DNA of 64,000 nt from Alnus glutinosa (taxonomy: Eukaryota > Streptophyta > Magnoliopsida > Fagales > Betulaceae): positions 23,185,044 through 23,249,043 of the forward strand of contig NC_084887.1 of NCBI RefSeq assembly GCF_958979055.1. Reading direction: 5' to 3'. Numbering within the stretch: the stretch's first letter is position 1; every line of letters begins with the position of its first letter. Below are positions 11,766 to 24,294 of the stretch, in pieces. The notes under the pieces were generated by a model. That model was not told where the DNA came from and ran no database searches. It was given only the letters and a program-made list of their open reading frames with translations. Position numbers and translations under genes: made by a program.

Positions 11766-12726
11766 GGTCCAAATCCTACAAAGAATCTAACCCAAATATC
11801 ACAGAAAGATTTCCTCAATATTTTGCTCTCGTAGAAGAAAATCTAATGGAGATTTTGGTGACTTATTTGTCTAAATAAGAAAAAAGCCAGTATTTGTATT
11901 GTGAACAATGAGCTAGCTTGGAGAGATTTTCTAACGGCTAGTTTTTTCTTTTTCGAATTTGGACATAATTAGAAAGGAAAGCTTTTGAGATATATGCATG
12001 GTAAGAGTAGACCCAAGAGAATTCTCTCCACAATAGGGTTTTGCCTTACCATATATGGATGGATCCTCTATATATTCAAATATGAACAAAAATTACTAAT
12101 GAAATTTATATCCAACTAATTAATTAACTAATTGATCAATGGTTTTTTCAATTTCGTAAGAAATGAAAAATGGAAAGTAAGGATGATGCTTAGACGCTCT
12201 GTTCGTACATATTTAGTCTAATTTGATCATTTTGATACAAAAATATATGATCTTTTAAATGAGGGATAATTGTTAGGCTTTTCTATTTTGGCATGCCACG
12301 TCACCAATTATTTTAAAAGTTTAACATAATAAAAAATAGATAAAGTTAATAATTTAATTTACATTATAACTCTGCTCTTCACGTATAGGATTCTTTGAAT
12401 TCTTTCGTTCTTGCCTCTTGCCAACGTTATGTGAATGATATTTTATTGTTTAATACATACACACAATGGACTACGTACCAATAAAAAATCTAAAATCGAA
12501 CTTCCAATAAAAAAGAAACTAAATTATAATTTCACAAGACTATGATTTGTTATGCAAGCGAATTAAAATTTAGACAAAAAATATTACTTTAAAATTCATT
12601 TGGATTTAACTTTGAGATTTGAATATATGAATACCCTAAAAGATAAACTAATTATACATTTTGTATCTGCTTAAAATAAAATAATGGAATAATTAGGCGA
12701 GTTTAAGACTAAAATGAGGCGTTTAG
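11766..12726. other. LBD gene upstream region
   Basis: AT-rich, no gene seen. It should contain the promoter of the minus-strand LBD gene. TATATATTC occurs near 12070, but no core promoter can be assigned with confidence. Confidence 0.4.
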
Positions 12727-13130
12727 TGTAAAGACCAAGAAATTAAATGGAAAATTTAGCAGTTAAATAAATCACATTTATTAAATAAGATGGAATTAGT
12801 CTTGCATTTTTAGTGATTATAAATATGTAATTGAAATAAAATAGTCTAAAATAAAATAATAAAAATTGGAGTAATAATTATATTCTAGGTAGTAATATTT
12901 ATGTTATAAAAATAAAATATAACGGGTTAAAATAGATAATTGTTATAATAGGTCATAATTGAATAAATAATTAATCACATTTGTAAAAGTGTTGTTAAAA
13001 TTAAATGTGGGGTTAGATATTAAATATTAAAAAGATAGGATTTTTAAATTAGTGGGGTTCTACAATGATTCATAAAAGCTGGAGGGGTTTTAAATAAAAG
13101 ACAATTTCCCTCTGCCACGCTGCATCATCT
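12727..13130 (+). mobile_element. LTR fossil, long-LTR family (partial)
   Basis: It begins TGTAAAGACCAAGAAA and runs through AT-rich sequence to ATGTGGGGTTAGATATTAAA and GGGGTTTTAAATAAAAG. The same order of words occurs, in the other orientation, in the long LTR that ends at 56889. It is a worn copy. Its right limit is not clear and the similarity fades after about 13130. Confidence 0.55.
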
Positions 13131-13650
13131 GATTGATCTATGTAGAAATCCTAGGGTTGTAAAAGCTACTAATTTAGGTGAATACTCTAATGGGTTTGAT
13201 TTGGGTTTTGTAATGATGAAAGAAATTTAGGGTTTTAATGGGTGTGTTGGCTGAATGGTACAAGCCTCTTGGGGTTTCGGTTTTCAGAGGAATTAGTTGA
13301 TGTTTTGTAGTTTTAATCTATGATTTATACTCTGTTATGAGTTAATTTTGGGTATGATTTTATCTAGGCTTGATTAGATTAAGATTTTGAGGCATTCTGC
13401 TATGTTGATGGGTCATGGTAGAATTGATTTTCATTGGGTTTTGATTTACTTATAGTTGCTGATTTGGGATTGTTAGTTTTTGTGTTGGCTACATTCTGTT
13501 GGACAAAATCACTATCATGTACTGTTGCTGATTTCACAGGGATGCCGTTTATTTCAGAGTCTTCAGATATTCAGAGTGTATTTCTCTGATATGGAAAGAG
13601 CCTCATTATAACAAGTAGCAAGTGTCACAAGCTTCAAAAAGGATATTTCA
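13131..13650. other. Possible continuation of the LTR fossil
   Basis: T/G-rich, with no gene. It may be the rest of the long-LTR copy to the left, but I cannot show a match with the 52.6-56.9 kb element over this stretch. Confidence 0.3.
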
Positions 13651-13905
13651 GTGTTCAAAGAAAATTCTGTACAGATTCCAACTCAGAGAAGTCGAATCCC
13701 AAGCTTCCGTCCGGACGCTCATCAGTCAGCAACATCCGTTCGGACAACAAGAACTTTCCTTTCGGACGCCCATCAATGTCTAGAAACTTCGAACTGTTCA
13801 AGATTGCATCCGTTCGGACGTAATGGCAAATCGTCCAGCCGCTATTCAGAGTTTGAGAAAAATCCAGCATTCAAGTGTATCCGTCCGGGCAACGCGGCAC
13901 TAATT
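13651..13905. repeat. Cluster of TCCGTTCGGACG-type palindromes
   Basis: Five variants of a near-palindromic word (CGTCCGGACG, TCCGTTCGGAC, TTTCGGACGCC, TCCGTTCGGACG, TCCGTCCGGGC) occur in about 200 bp, spaced 30-70 bp apart. The 88-codon plus-strand frame over it is probably incidental. It may be part of an LTR-element fossil. Confidence 0.4.
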
Positions 13906-14107
13906 CTACTCCAATAGTGGCGGAGCCATAAATTTATTTTTGTATGGGCGGAACTAAAAATATAAATATAATGGCAAGATTATTTTCTTTTTCTCTTTAT
14001 ATACTAAGTTTTTATTGCATATATAAATATACTAACACAATTCAAAATATAAATTATAACACAATATTTGTACAACAAAAAGTATACCTATCAAACTAAC
14101 AAACTTC

Positions 14108-14138
<31 letters not shown>

Positions 14139-14479
14139 ATTGCTATATCAATAAGTTAACATGTAGGCATTAATAGAAAATAAAAATAAAAATACAAAGC
14201 ATCTAAAATTATATAAAAATTGATCTCAAGTATGTTATAGGCTTTATAGCTTACAAAGTCAATGAGTCAAATCCGTCTGCAACGGGTGCTATAGTTTGAA
14301 ACTTTCAATGAAAAGTTTCAGTATAAGTCACGTGCCAGCTTTTTTCTATTGAAAATGCCTTCAATTTCATTTATGATCTACGCTAATTACTACATTAATA
14401 ACTAATAACTAATAACAAACACTACCTCAGGTCTTTAGTCCCCAAAACTCATAAGGTTTTCTTCCCTTTCTTAAATCTG

Positions 14480-17400
14480 TATCCAATGAAGTATCTCCCC
14501 TTTCTTCTATTCCATTACATCCTACTAATCTTGACCACCTTCCATCTTCATTGGCAATCAATGATTCTGTTGTTCATTCAAGGTCAACCAATGATTTTGT
14601 TTTTCATTCTCCTATTTCAAGTTACGATATTATTGTTCCTCTTTGTAGGTCACCTAGGATTACACATGTGCCTGGTTATTTGTAGGATTTTCATTGTCAA
14701 ATTGCAGCTTTTTCTCCCTCACTCCAATCTATTCCTAAGAACAATTATTCCACTTCATTAGATATGCCTTATGATGTTCCATCATTCATTTCTTATTACA
14801 AACTTTATGCTTCTCAAAAACACATTGGTTTAGTTGTTTCCTCCCATTTTGAGTCTAAGTTTTTCCATAAAGCTGTAAAATATCCACATTGATGTGAGGT
14901 TATGCAAAATGAAACCCATGCTCTTGAGGAAAATAACATATGGACTCATACTAATCTATCACCTGAAAAACATATTATTGGATGTAAGTGGGTTTATAAG
15001 ATCAAATATAGAGTATATGGTAACATAGAGCGTTACAAAGCTCGACTTGCAGCTAAGGGATATACCAAATGTAAAGATCTTGATTACCCTTCAGTTGCAA
15101 AACTCACCACTGTACATTATTTGCTTGCTTTTGCGGCTACAAAGCATTGGTGAGTTTTGCAACCGGAGAGAAAGACAATAAACTCTTTAGAATAATATAA
15201 TATTCTTAACATCCCCTCTCAAACTCAAGGTGTTTGGAAAAAAGTAAGGGAAAGTAGATTTTTTTTTTCCTTGCCGGAAAAGCTGTTGGAATTGGCCGGT
15301 GGATCGCTAGAAAAGTCACCATAAAGTTGCCAGAGTTTGGCGGTGCCTGGCTAAGCTGATTTAGTCCTAAATGATTTAGGCTTGACTTGACCATGAACCC
15401 GTTGGACTGGGTTAAGAGAAACGGGCCAATTTAATGGGTTGGGTTGGCTCGAAACCCATGGACCGTTGACTGAAGCGATCGGACCCGAAAACCGTGGATC
15501 GAGTTGAGATTCAATGCAGTGGACCGGTTTGATGGGCCGAATTGACTCAAAATGAAGTGACCCGGGTTGACTGATTTGGAACTGGGTTGATTTTGACATG
15601 GTTAGTCTGCTCGGTTGAACCAAGTTGGGCCCGGCAAACTTGGGCCGACTGGGTTGAACATGATTGGACCCAGTTAAGGACCGAGTTGAGAAAGGATCAT
15701 GTTTAAAGCGCATCACACTTATTGAAAGACGCACGTGTAGCACGTGAGAACGTGACAAGATGCGTAGGGAGGCCCTACAGTGGGTGGAGGCACGTGAAAG
15801 AAGGGATCGAGGGGTGGTCGTGTGTGGTAGGAGGGTCGAAAGACACGAATGCGCATGAGGGTGCGTGGGGAGTCTAATACGGCAAATCATGGCGGTCGTG
15901 GAACTATAGACCTCAAATGAAGTGGTCACCAAGGCAATTGGATGACTTTGGTGGTGTGGAAGCCTATGGGCTGCATGTGCGGTAGCCTATGGTGGCTCAA
16001 CTTCCACATATCGACAAATTCGTACCTTTCAAAAGCTTGATTCTGAGATTAGTTTTCCAGAAAGAGATGCGGTGAAGATGGGTAAGTCACTGGCAACAGA
16101 GGCAGAGACGTGAGGCGATATGTGGACGACTGCAATTATGAGATAGTCATAGAGCACGCAAAGGACTTTTGGAAAACTTAAAGGATGATGAAGTTTGGAA
16201 AACTTCAAAGACGTTGAAGGCCACAAGAAAGTAGCTTTGATACCATGTTAAATATATTGAATAAATATATAAAAAAAAAAAAAAAAGAGAGAGCGGAAGC
16301 GTAAAAAGGCATATGGGCCACATCTTTACTATATTGAAGTATATAAAACAATATTAATATTACATAAGTCTTATTTATAGAAAGACAATGAATAGCAAGC
16401 AATAAACCCTAGACAACATAAGGCAGGGAATAAACCCTAATATAAGAAATATAATAAACCTAAAGAATAATATAATATTTGTAACATCTACCACATGTAT
16501 TAATCATGACTGTGCAATTTAAATCATATTATTCTTTGTTTACCTGTTTGAAATGATCTTCTTATATAGCCTTATTGGTCTATGTTGATGATATTGTAAT
16601 TACATGCAACGATCCTATGGAAATATCTAATCTCACGAGTTTTCTCAATGCTTAATTTCAACATAAGGATCTAGGTTCATTGAAATATTTTCTTGAGTTA
16701 GAGATTGCTAGAATTGAAGTGCTAAAAGTATTTCAGTATGTCATCGAAAATATGCTATTGCAATTCTTCAAGATTTTGGACTTTTTGCTACAAACCTGCA
16801 AAATTCTTTATGGAGCCGAATGTTAAACTTTCACGTATTGAAGGTGTTTTATTTGAAGATTCCACCAGGTATAGAAGATTAATTGTACGTTTACTCTATT
16901 TGACAATTACTAGACCTAACCTTGCTTATTATATGCAAGTTTTAAGTCAATTTACAGATGATAATCGACAGTCAAATCTTGATACAACTCATTGAGTTTT
17001 AAAATATATTAAAGCATCTTTGGGACAAGGCTGGTTTTTCTCTTATTCTTCTAATTTTCATTTAAAGGCCTTTTGTGATTCTACGTCGTTCTGTTACCGG
17101 CTATTGTGTGTTTTTAGGAGATTCCCTTATTTCAAGGAAATCCAAGAAAAAACAAACGGTATCTAGATCTTCTGAAGAGGCCAAGTACCGGTCTATGGCT
17201 TCCACATGTTGTGAAATTATGAGGCCGAGTATTAGTATCTCATTCTCAAGCAGCTCTTTTATTTTGTGATAGTCAAGCTGCTTTAGATATTGCTACCAAT
17301 CTTGTTTACCATGAAAGAAAGAAGCATATAGAAATTGATTACCATCTTATTCGTGAAAAAAAATTCAAACAAGGCTTATACGAACTCTGCATGTTACTTC

Positions 17401-17760
17401 TTAATACCAACTTGTTGACATCTTTACAAAAGCTCTTTAGATGAACCTCTTTTACTCATCTCTTGTCCCAGATGAATGCTCTTATTAATATATACATTTC
17501 ATCTTGAGGGGGAGTATCAACATATTAGTTAAGTTGGTTAGGTTAGTTTGATGAGCTGGATTAGTTAAGGTTAGTTATAATTATGTTACTTCATTTTTTA
17601 TCAATACATGTATAAATAACAGGAACTTTGTATCAAGTAATACAACGAGAATATATTTTATTCTTCTCATCACTTGCTATTTTCTCTTCTCTCTACAACT
17701 CTCTTTCTTCTCTTCGTTTTTTTACAACTCTACAAATATATGATAGACATTGCAAATTGG
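14480..17760 (+). mobile_element. Ty1/copia retrotransposon fossil, incomplete, with a nested insertion
   Basis: Recognisable parts in order: the linker before reverse transcriptase, reverse transcriptase (NIWTH, GCKWVYKIKY and YKARLAAKGY at 14930-15070; the VYVDDIV block near 16580; DLGSLKYFL near 16670), then RNase H words ([23 protein letters not shown] at 17080-17205), a polypurine tract (TTGAGGGGGAG, about 17504-17514), and an LTR-like end. It is clearly broken in several places and lacks gag, integrase and a recognisable 5' LTR. It is interrupted by a second LTR element at about 15172-16486. It is an old copy. Confidence 0.85.
15172..16486 (-). mobile_element. Small non-autonomous LTR element nested in the copia fossil
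   Basis: Read on minus, a 241-bp LTR (16246-16486) begins TGTTAC and ends TAACA. It is followed at once by TGGTATCAAAGC (16234-16245), a primer-binding site complementary to initiator methionine tRNA. About 1 kb further on a polypurine tract (TTTGAGAGGGGA) precedes a second, partial LTR starting TGTTAAGAATATTATATTATTC at 15211. The internal region has no gag or pol; the 193-codon minus frame (15351-15932) is repetitive (GGTTGA and GACC words) and is probably not a gene. The structure is like TRIM/LARD elements. It is incomplete at one end. Confidence 0.75.
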
Positions 17761-18908
17761 GTGTTAGTATTTGCGGGGGGATATGCATACTTTTCCTTCG
17801 TATTTTCAAGTCATTTTTGTTATTTAATTGAGGAAAAAATGGTTAGAGGTCTTAGATTTAAAACCTTCATAAAATCATGTATTAAATTGACCTAATTGAA
17901 AACTAATTAAGGTTAATTAAAACGCAAAATCCAAGAAAGCACATGAAGGTTCTAAAATATTTCTTCTAGTTTTCTTTCCAACAGGTAATGGAACCCTTAT
18001 CCACAAATCCTTCTGTTGAAGGGTACAATAATTAATGTTGGTTAGAATGAATGAATCAAGAATTGAAAGCAAAAACAAAACAAGCTAACAATGATGATCA
18101 ATAATGAAAATCATGTATAAGATTGGAATTATAATTAGCGTACCAAATGAGTGAGGAGAAGATTGTAGAGAACATGAATTATTATTTTATCATATAAATT
18201 AGGAATCATTTCACCATTATGGATGATGTGGTGGAAAATCACATCTTACATGATTAAAAATCTATAGGTTCAATAGAAAATTTTAGTAGAAGCCTAGAAT
18301 GTTTGATTTGTTATAAATGAAATGTGTATAGACTAAATTAATTGTTCAAATTAAAAATATATATAATAAAGACTAAATCGCCAAACATTTCAATAATGAT
18401 GATATTTGTATTTTTTTTTCATTAATTAATTACATAAATCTATTGTCTTAATTCCATTATCCACGTTTAGTTACAATTCTAATTGTGACGATTCTTTTAG
18501 GGGTGTGGTGGTGATAGATTAATGTTTATGAAACAATGAGTCAGAGAATTAAGTAATTTAGATTGATCAGAATTGGCATGAGAGAAAGAATTAAGAACGA
18601 TTTTCTTGATTTTTGTTCAATTGGTTGGGCAATGTGAAAAGGTCGATCCTAGTAATTTTTTCTTTTTTTGCTTGGTTAATCTTGTTATTTTATTTTATTT
18701 TCTAGTCGTAAATGGCCGGGTTAAACTAATTGAGTTTATATTTGAAAGAGTAATTGACAAAGACAAAGCTTATTAACCAATCCACCAAAGATGTAAGATT
18801 TATAATACTAATAAGATTAGGGTTCAAAGAGCAATTAATGCTGATCAATATACAATTCTTACACAAAGAGAAATGACAAACAGTACTACTTATTACAAAC
18901 TTAAAGAT
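17761..18908. other. Intergenic, AT-rich
   Basis: No gene recognised between the copia fossil and the response regulator. Confidence 0.45.
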
Positions 18909-19130
18909 AACCAAGTTCTAAATTAAACCACTATATATAATCTAAATCCAATCAACTAAGATTAAAAAGTCTCTGCAGCTGGATTTAGATCCTGACCGGA
19001 TAATTTTCACTCCGTAACCAAGTTCTAGATTAAACCACTACGTACTAACTGTGTAATCTAAATCCAATCAACTTCTCCACAACTGGATTCAGATCCTCAC
19101 CAACGTCTCACTCCCATGGATATGGAACAT
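18909..19130. repeat. Two-copy direct repeat at the 3' end of the response regulator gene
   Basis: A unit of about 109 bp occurs twice: ACCAAGTTCTAAATTAAACC at 18911 and ACCAAGTTCTAGATTAAACC at 19019. Each is followed by TAATCTAAATCCAATCAACT, then CTGGATT-AGATCCT. The second copy overlaps the last candidate exon of the response regulator, so the duplication reached its 3' end. Confidence 0.7.
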
Positions 19131-22100
19131 GACCGAAGATTATGGAATCCATGAATTCGTCCTCCCATTCCTTAACAAAAATTATATCCAAATTTTCATT
19201 AGAAAAATTTCAAAAAAATATTATACTCTAGAAGAGACAATAAGGAAGAAAATAAATTAAGGTCCTTATGATCATGCCTGATTGAGAAAGAGATGACCTT
19301 CTGAGGTATTCTCCACCTGAGACATCATGCCATAAAGCTCATCTAAGTCCACGAGTTCTTTGTCGTTTCCATGCTGTACACATTACCGCAAATGTTAGAG
19401 TATAAATTAAAATGATTAAATTAATAATTTTTTTTTTATAAGCTTAAGCTTTTAAAATAAGTGGTAATTTAACAGCAAAAAGTCAGCATTATGCATACCT
19501 TGACAAATGATGGTTTGCTCGAAGGTGCATTATCTTCGACATAGGATGAACTAGAAAGGTCAGGATTTTGGAGTTCATTCACAGTAGGATTCACTTCGGC
19601 TTCCTGTTGTGACAATCAAACCCATTAGAGAAGTCAGAAGGTGCTTTTTGAGCACTGTATAACGTAAAGAAATCAAATACAAACGAAATTTTGCAAACAA
19701 AAATAAATATGGTTTTTTGTAATTACACATTGATCAAGAGTTTGGTTGCTGCTTTGCTCCAAGAAAAGATCACTGAGATCATCTTCGCCTAATTGTTGCA
19801 CACAAGGGATGTCATTGATTAAGGTACAAATGTTACTTAGCAGATCATCAAAGGTACAATCAGTACTTTCCCCTTCTTTCGCAACACTGTAATTTTGATG
19901 TGCCTGTGGTTGCGGTGGGATCAGCCAAGCATTTTCTTGTGGCCATTGGTTTATACTCTCAAACCCAGCAGAAGAAGCCCAATTCTCCATAGGTGCGTTG
20001 TGCCCATTCATCAAGCCATAACTAGTATTGTTAACATCATTTTCCACACCACCATTGAAGATAGTAGGACCTTTAATAACTAGCTGCCCTCCACTATTAA
20101 TTTCAATTCCAGCATAGTTACCCTTGCTATAGCTAGAATTTGGGCATGTTTGAATTGAATTTGTACCATTCGTAGCATTCATGATGCAGTTTGGCATATT
20201 TCCATGTGATGGAAAATTTGATCCAAGATTGTTTGGTCGATTTGCTGGATAAAGAGGATTTGTGTTGCCAAACAAGGGCTGCTGAAGATTAGCTTGATTC
20301 CTTAAGGAACGCCACATCCCATGTCCTAGTTGAGGCAAAGAGCTGCCACTTGAGGCTGCCTTATTAGAAAGAAGGAAAGGGCCAAGGGTGGGAGTATTAA
20401 ACGTCCGCGTATTACCTCCTTCTAGTCCTGGTTGGAATGATGATGTTCTCATTTGCTGTTGGTGTTGTGGGAATTGGAAGTTTTGCAATAACAGTGAAGG
20501 AATGCCATATGCGAAGCTTGACCTCAAGGATCTATCAGACAAACTCTTTGAGGTGCCACCGCATTTATCCGCAACTCGTTTTAAGAATATACGATACTTC
20601 TGCAATATTCACATGCGTAGCATCACAAAGGAATTATAAGGATGTCTAAACAAACATTACCAAAATTATATATATATATTGAATAGGAAAAAAAAAAATG
20701 TTATGAAATTAGTTCTGTGTGATTGCATGCATTCCTCCATGATAGATTACATGTTATAATGTGACCAAAAAAGTTATATTCTTGCTGTAAATGCCGTCGA
20801 TCACCACAAATGAGAATCATGCATGTAAATGAACCTTTGAAAACCTTTATTTGTTTCTATTTGCATGAAATTCATCGAATAAAATCAAACCTGTAAATGA
20901 CTTGCTACATTTTCTCTAGTCAAGCCTGGCACATTCATGAACTCCAGAATCTTCTTCGGGACAGCCTCTGAAAAAATTAAAATAATTAGAACAACAACAA
21001 TTAATACAAATGTAATTAGAAATAATAAACAAAGAGGAAACCAATTGAATTAACTAATTAAGCAAGAAGAGATCATCTCTTACGTACTTTCCAAGCCTAA
21101 ATGCCTTATTGCTTGCAAGAACCGGTTGTGGAGTGAAGTCGTCCAAACCACCTTTACCTTTTTAGGCGCCGCATGATTATTTTCATCCCCGCCATCTTCA
21201 TTGGCCTTTTTCGGTGTCTTTCTCTTGGAATCTTTTTTTCCACGTTTTTCTTCATTCATGAGGAATGATGATGCAGAATTTACATCCTCGAAAGATACTT
21301 TCTCACCCGATGATTCTTCTGGAAAGCTTCTTATTTCTTCGATAACAACATTTTTACCCTTTTTAGCTGGAATAGCATACTGCCATACATGTTTGAGATC
21401 ATCTGGGCTCACTGGTTTTACCATATAGAAAGCAACTCCACGCTGCAAACTCTCTACTATCACACTATTTTCGTCATCTGCGGACATCACTACATAAAAT
21501 TGCAAAAAGAAATTTAAAAAAAAAGTGATGGTTGTGTTTGATAAATTTTTTATTTTTATTTTTTGTGTTTTGGTTGAAAAAATATTTTAGTTTTGAGTTT
21601 TTTTTTTTGTGAGAAAAGTTGTTTGTTAATGTTTTGACTTTTTTGGGTAAAAGTTGAGTCAAAAAGTTGAGTTAAATGTGAATAATCTTTTGAAGGAAAA
21701 TTTATGGATAAAGGAAGGCTTATTATTTAACAAACAAAACCCTAGTGAAATTTTGCCTCAAAGAAGCACTACAAAAATTCCTGTAATTCGCCGCGTGTCT
21801 ACAGTAGCTGTTACTATAGCCATGCAGCCAAATAGCCACGTGTCTTCATGACAACGTGGCTATTTTACATAGAAAACGAGTGGCCACGTGTATTAACTGT
21901 TTTTAGGGAATTTGTACACTATAAGTTAAATATATATATATATATATATAAAATAAAAAAAATATTTAAAATATACAATCAGGGATTTGGCCACGTGGCT
22001 TTAGGCCATGTGGCCAAAATTTGTGCAGGTAGGCGCGGGGGACAATTCCCGTGCACCCACCTGCCCATTACTTTGAAATATAATATTATCTGTATATATA

Positions 22101-22238
22101 TATATATAAATTATATTCTCTCAGTGTTCTCTCTCTCTCTCTCTCTCTTCGTCACTACACCATCGGCTAGCTCCTCGATCACCACGTGGCTGGCCTTCCC
22201 TCCGGTGACACGCCCTCTCTCTAGCTCTCTCTCTAATA

Positions 22239-22281
<43 letters not shown>

Positions 22282-22345
22282 ACCTCTCTCTCTCTTTCTC
22301 TCTCTATCTCTCCAAACTCCGGCCGGCCAATAAGACAACAATACC

Positions 22346-22393
<48 letters not shown>

Positions 22394-23812
22394 CCAAACT
22401 TCAGCCGGCCAATACATCACCGGCTGGTAAGACAACAGTACCCTCTCACTCTCTCTCTCTCTGTGTCTCTCTATCTCTCCAAACTCCGGCCGGCCAGTAC
22501 ATCACCGGTTAGGGTTCAGTAGTTGTGAAATGAAGGTATGAACATTGTGGTAGCACAGCAAGCACCAAAGATATATGTCCATGTCCGTTTGTCCAAATTA
22601 AAAAAGAATTTAACAAAAATAAGAAACAAGAAAAAAAATTAAATTAAAAAGGAATTTAACAAAAAAAATTAATTAAATTAAAAAGAAATTAACAAAATAA
22701 ATAAAATTAAATTAATTAATTTAAAAAAAATTAAATTTCTAAAATTTTGCCACGTGTATATAAATACACGTGGCGAATTGTACAATTAGCTACACTCGGA
22801 TCTACCACGCACTGAACACGTGGCCATTTACACGTGTCTAACTGTTTGCCACGTGTACAGTGTCCATACACGTGGCAAAATGCAAGTGGCAAATTGCAGA
22901 AATTTTTATAGCGAATGCTTAAAAAATTTACAAGAGATTATATATTAATTACTAATTAATTAAGAACAGCACTACTCACTAATCACAGGTAGTTTGAATT
23001 CTTCTTCGACTCGCTTTTGCAATTCTAAACCATTCATTTCAGGCATGTGTAGATCTGTAACAACAAGGTCGAACTTCTGCACCCGAAGAGTAGCCAAAGC
23101 ATCTACTGCGTTTCTAACGGTCACAACTAAAATTTGTAGCAAGAGAATCATCAGTTTATGAAGATATGATTGTATAAAGGAAATACTGTAATTTCTTATG
23201 ATTTACTAGTAAATTAATCAACGTAAGAGATTAAAGATGTACATACATATATAGTCTTGGAAAGAAATTAAAGAACATCATAATCAATAATACAAAGATA
23301 TATAAAGGATTATCAAAGTTTTCTATATTCTGAAAAGGCAAGCATGAAAAGACTTGAGATTAATCTATCTTGATCAGCTAGTAAAACATCGAATTTTTGA
23401 ATTAAAACACAATAATTTAAGAGAAAAATATCATAATCTCTATGTGTAATCCATGATGTAAATGAGAAATAAATAATTAAGTTAATTTGTTGTATATGCA
23501 GCTAGTAGAAAATTCAGCATGACCCAACTAAAATTACCATATTCACTCATCTTCTTTCTTAAAGTACAAATGGCTAAATTAAACGGAAGAAATTAGATCT
23601 CTTATAATATTTCAAAAAATACTTGGCCAAAAAAAAAAACAACAAATATACATGCAGAACCTTATAAATCCTTAACAAATATACATGGAACATAATACTA
23701 ATTAACAAAACAAGTACGACAGACAATGCAAAGAAGGAAGCAATTAAAGGGATTACTAAGAAAATCAAGACTTCAATCTTTTAGTTGTGTGTGTGTGTCT
23801 ATATATATATGT

Positions 23813-23850
<38 letters not shown>

Positions 23851-24294
23851 GATATTGAATCAAAATTTTGGTGTTCTATTAGAAAGCCTGCAGGTATGGA
23901 AACTCATATTAATTTTCATTCAATTTGTTACGGTAAATAATAATAATAATTTTTTTTTTTTTATAAAAAATGGATCGATGCACCTTACCAATTCATGCAC
24001 TACAATATGAAGAAAAACAAATTAAAACAAATTAATGATGATGAGAAAACATGCATGGAAAGGAAAGAGAAGATGATAGAAAGAGGTAGCTAGGGCATGC
24101 ATATATATATATATATATAAGATCGATGTGAATGAAATAGTACCTCCATATCTCAAAGTTCGAAGCATAGCTGAAACAACAGCGAGAGATGTAGCATCAT
24201 CATCTACAACCAAAACATGGACATTGAAAATGGAGCTCGTTTCTATGGTAAAAGATTGGCCATGGCGGCCTACTCTAACGCTCTCACTCTCCAT
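19108..24294 (-). CDS. Type-B response regulator (cytokinin-signalling GARP transcription factor)
   Basis: Type-B ARRs take phosphate from histidine phosphotransfer proteins and activate cytokinin-response genes in the nucleus. Exons: 24144-24294, 22980-23126, 21088-21489, 20891-20967, 19727-20599, 19499-19603, 19272/19317-19373, and possibly 19108-19170. Start 24294 (MESESVRVG). The receiver domain has DDD at 31-33, the phosphate-accepting Asp in [12 protein letters not shown] (about D75), IMMSAD at 99-104 and the conserved Lys in VKP (K124). A basic linker ([14 protein letters not shown]) leads into a full GARP/Myb domain at about 208-267 ([47 protein letters not shown]). The rest is a Gln/Asn-rich activation region. 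All junctions are in phase. The end is ambiguous: 618 residues if exon 7 reads to TGA at 19272, or 624 if CAG|GTGGAG at 19317 splices to a last exon ending VPYPWE. Intron 2 holds a CACTA-like element. Confidence 0.92.
21767..22913. mobile_element. CACTA-like non-autonomous DNA transposon in intron 2 of the response regulator
   Basis: The left end begins CACTACAAAAATTCCTGTAA and the right end, inverted, reads CGCTATAAAAATTTCTGCAA, an imperfect repeat of about 27 bp. The flanking triplets are AAG and AAT, a possible diverged 3-bp target duplication. Subterminal regions are full of GCCACGTG / CACGTGGC repeats, as expected for transposase-binding arrays in CACTA elements. The middle has (CT)n tracts and a roughly 110-bp repeated block with CTCCGGCCGGCCA. 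No transposase is seen. Confidence 0.7.

Noticed and set aside
15351-15932. 193-codon minus-strand frame
   Set aside because: Lies in the non-coding inside of a small LTR element and is made of GGTTGA/GACC repeats; it resembles no gag or other protein.
22111-22341. Arg/Glu-rich frame
   Set aside because: Translation of (CT)n microsatellites.
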